The position numbers and the translations under genes were made by a program. The notes beneath the pieces were generated by a model, which worked only from the letters and a program-made list of their open reading frames with translations, was not told the DNA's origin and did no database searches. Positions 6,740 through 7,727 of a stretch of DNA of 7,727 nt are shown here, in pieces (within the stretch, counting starts at the first letter, position 1; the number at the start of each line of letters is the position of its first letter). Location of the stretch: assembly GCA_000432275.1 (NCBI GenBank), contig HF995287.1, forward strand, positions 1 through 7,727, read 5' to 3'. Origin of the DNA: Proteobacteria bacterium CAG:495 (GTDB lineage Bacteria > Pseudomonadota > Alphaproteobacteria > RF32 > CAG-239).

Positions 6740-7727
6740 TTATCATTACTCCCTTGAGGAAAAAACTGCTCCTTTAATTCATTAGGAACACAAATGCTCA
6801 AATTGTACATATTATTAAACAACTTGCGGCAATACATATTTTTAAATTCATTTAATCTTTCAGTATGCAGATTATATTTAAATATTTCGGTTTCAGCTAT
6901 AACGGCTATTTCAGGACCATTATGAGAGGCCAGTGCATTTTGAATCAGGTTCTGCCAAGACGGCATTGAGAATAAATCCTGGTCTTTATTCCATGTATAA
7001 GCCTGCTGCTTGACCAAAACGCCACGAATGTTTTTGTTTTGACCCCAAAAAGGCAGCACGAAAGAACTCGGAAGGTTATATAACTTTATTAAAGTATTAT
7101 CAGGAATATTGATATCTTCAATATCAACAAAGCGCTTATAACTTGATAAACTCTTATATTCGCCCTGTGTTGGCTTTTTCTTTGTTAAATCATACAAAAG
7201 AGTCTGCTTTAGCTGATAATCATCCTTTCGTTGTTCCCAAGTGTCACTGAAAAACGGCGTCATAACCAACGAGTAAAATACAACTATGCCTATTGAAATA
7301 AACAGTATTTTGGCAATCCGAGCCTGAGGAAGAAACTCCACAAAAAACTTTACAATAAACATTGCCACAAAAAGTTCTAAAATGATGTAGTAGCGGGTTA
7401 TCGTAAACATTGTCAACCAGAGCACATAGCTGATAAACAGCCATAATGCCGTAAATAAAAAAATACGATTGTATGTTCTTATTTTTTCTCTTTTCCAAAA
7501 CAAAGATATACAATATACAACAAACATTACGTATATAAACAACAAACGATAATCTAAAATTAAAGCATTACCTTCTGTCCGTCTTTGAAAAAAGGCAACA
7601 TAAAAAGGATAAAAGATATACTCCCAAATGCTCTTGGGCAAAAAGGTATCATCTCTAAAATTTTCAGCAGGGAAATATTCGGATTGGAAAATACCATTTA
7701 AGAACGGGAAAAACGGATTTTGAAATT
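6736..7727 (-). CDS. Polytopic membrane protein, probable GT-C-type glycosyltransferase, C-terminal part (5' end outside window)
   Basis: The frame ends with TGA at 6738-6736 and is open to the right edge, giving 329 complete visible residues. The in-frame TTG at 7641 looks internal: the 28 codons before it read as sensible protein, including NPFFPFLNGIFQSEYF, a motif I associate with GT39/PMT-like membrane glycosyltransferases. Counting from the first full codon at the right edge, four membrane helices lie at about 61-77, 88-107, 112-132 and 137-156, followed by a soluble domain of roughly 170 residues. TRYYIIL at the head of the third helix resembles the RYxxP region of GT-C enzymes. Such proteins use polyprenyl-phosphate sugars as donors on the outer face of the membrane, which fits the GT2 encoded just downstream (4-base overlap). 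The N-terminal catalytic loop is outside the window, so activity cannot be judged. Family placement is tentative. Confidence 0.65.
   Translation of the reverse strand, partial: FQNPFFPFLNGIFQSEYFPAENFRDDTFLPKSIWEYIFYPFYVAFFQRRTEGNALILDYRLLFIYVMFVVYCISLFWKREKIRTYNRIFLFTALWLFISYVLWLTMFTITRYYIILELFVAMFIVKFFVEFLPQARIAKILFISIGIVVFYSLVMTPFFSDTWEQRKDDYQLKQTLLYDLTKKKPTQGEYKSLSSYKRFVDIEDINIPDNTLIKLYNLPSSFVLPFWGQNKNIRGVLVKQQAYTWNKDQDLFSMPSWQNLIQNALASHNGPEIAVIAETEIFKYNLHTERLNEFKNMYCRKLFNNMYNLSICVPNELKEQFFPQGSNDK

Overview
The window looks like a piece of a low to moderate G+C proteobacterial genome, most likely an alphaproteobacterium. This rests on the clpP-clpX order and on recognisable proteobacterial ClpP and ClpX sequences with complete catalytic motifs. 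The species cannot be named from this sequence.

Layout. Bases 1-342 (+) hold the 3' end of a very cysteine-rich, probably exported protein of unknown function, followed by a strong intrinsic terminator (350-380). A near-consensus promoter (398-426) then drives a single gene (472-1281, +). Its 269-residue product belongs to no family I recognise, but it is visibly built from two diverged copies of a domain of about 125 residues. It converges on clpX, and the two genes share a bidirectional terminator (1294-1326). The rest of the window is on the minus strand. In transcription order (right to left) it holds: the C-terminal part of a polytopic membrane protein resembling a GT-C glycosyltransferase (6736 to the right edge, 5'-truncated by the window); a family 2 glycosyltransferase of the polyprenyl-phosphate sugar synthase type (5810-6739); a class I SAM-dependent methyltransferase (5121-5804); a small four-helix SMR/EamA-type transporter or flippase subunit (4798-5115); an OpgB/LtaS-like membrane phosphoglycerol transferase (3343-4734); and then clpP and clpX.

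How the genes may work together. The first four minus-strand genes are tightly coupled: a 4-base ATGA overlap, then two 5-base gaps, each with a Shine-Dalgarno sequence inside the preceding gene. This is the layout of an envelope-glycan pathway. A sugar would be loaded on undecaprenyl phosphate by the GT2, possibly modified by the methyltransferase, flipped by the small transporter and transferred outside the membrane by the GT-C-like protein. The phosphoglycerol transferase would add a further decoration. That pathway is an inference from families and gene order. A long hairpin (4740-4782) sits just before the phosphoglycerol transferase start. ClpP and ClpX together form the ATP-dependent ClpXP protease and are an ordinary housekeeping pair. 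No RNA genes, CRISPR arrays, insertion sequences or phage genes were found.
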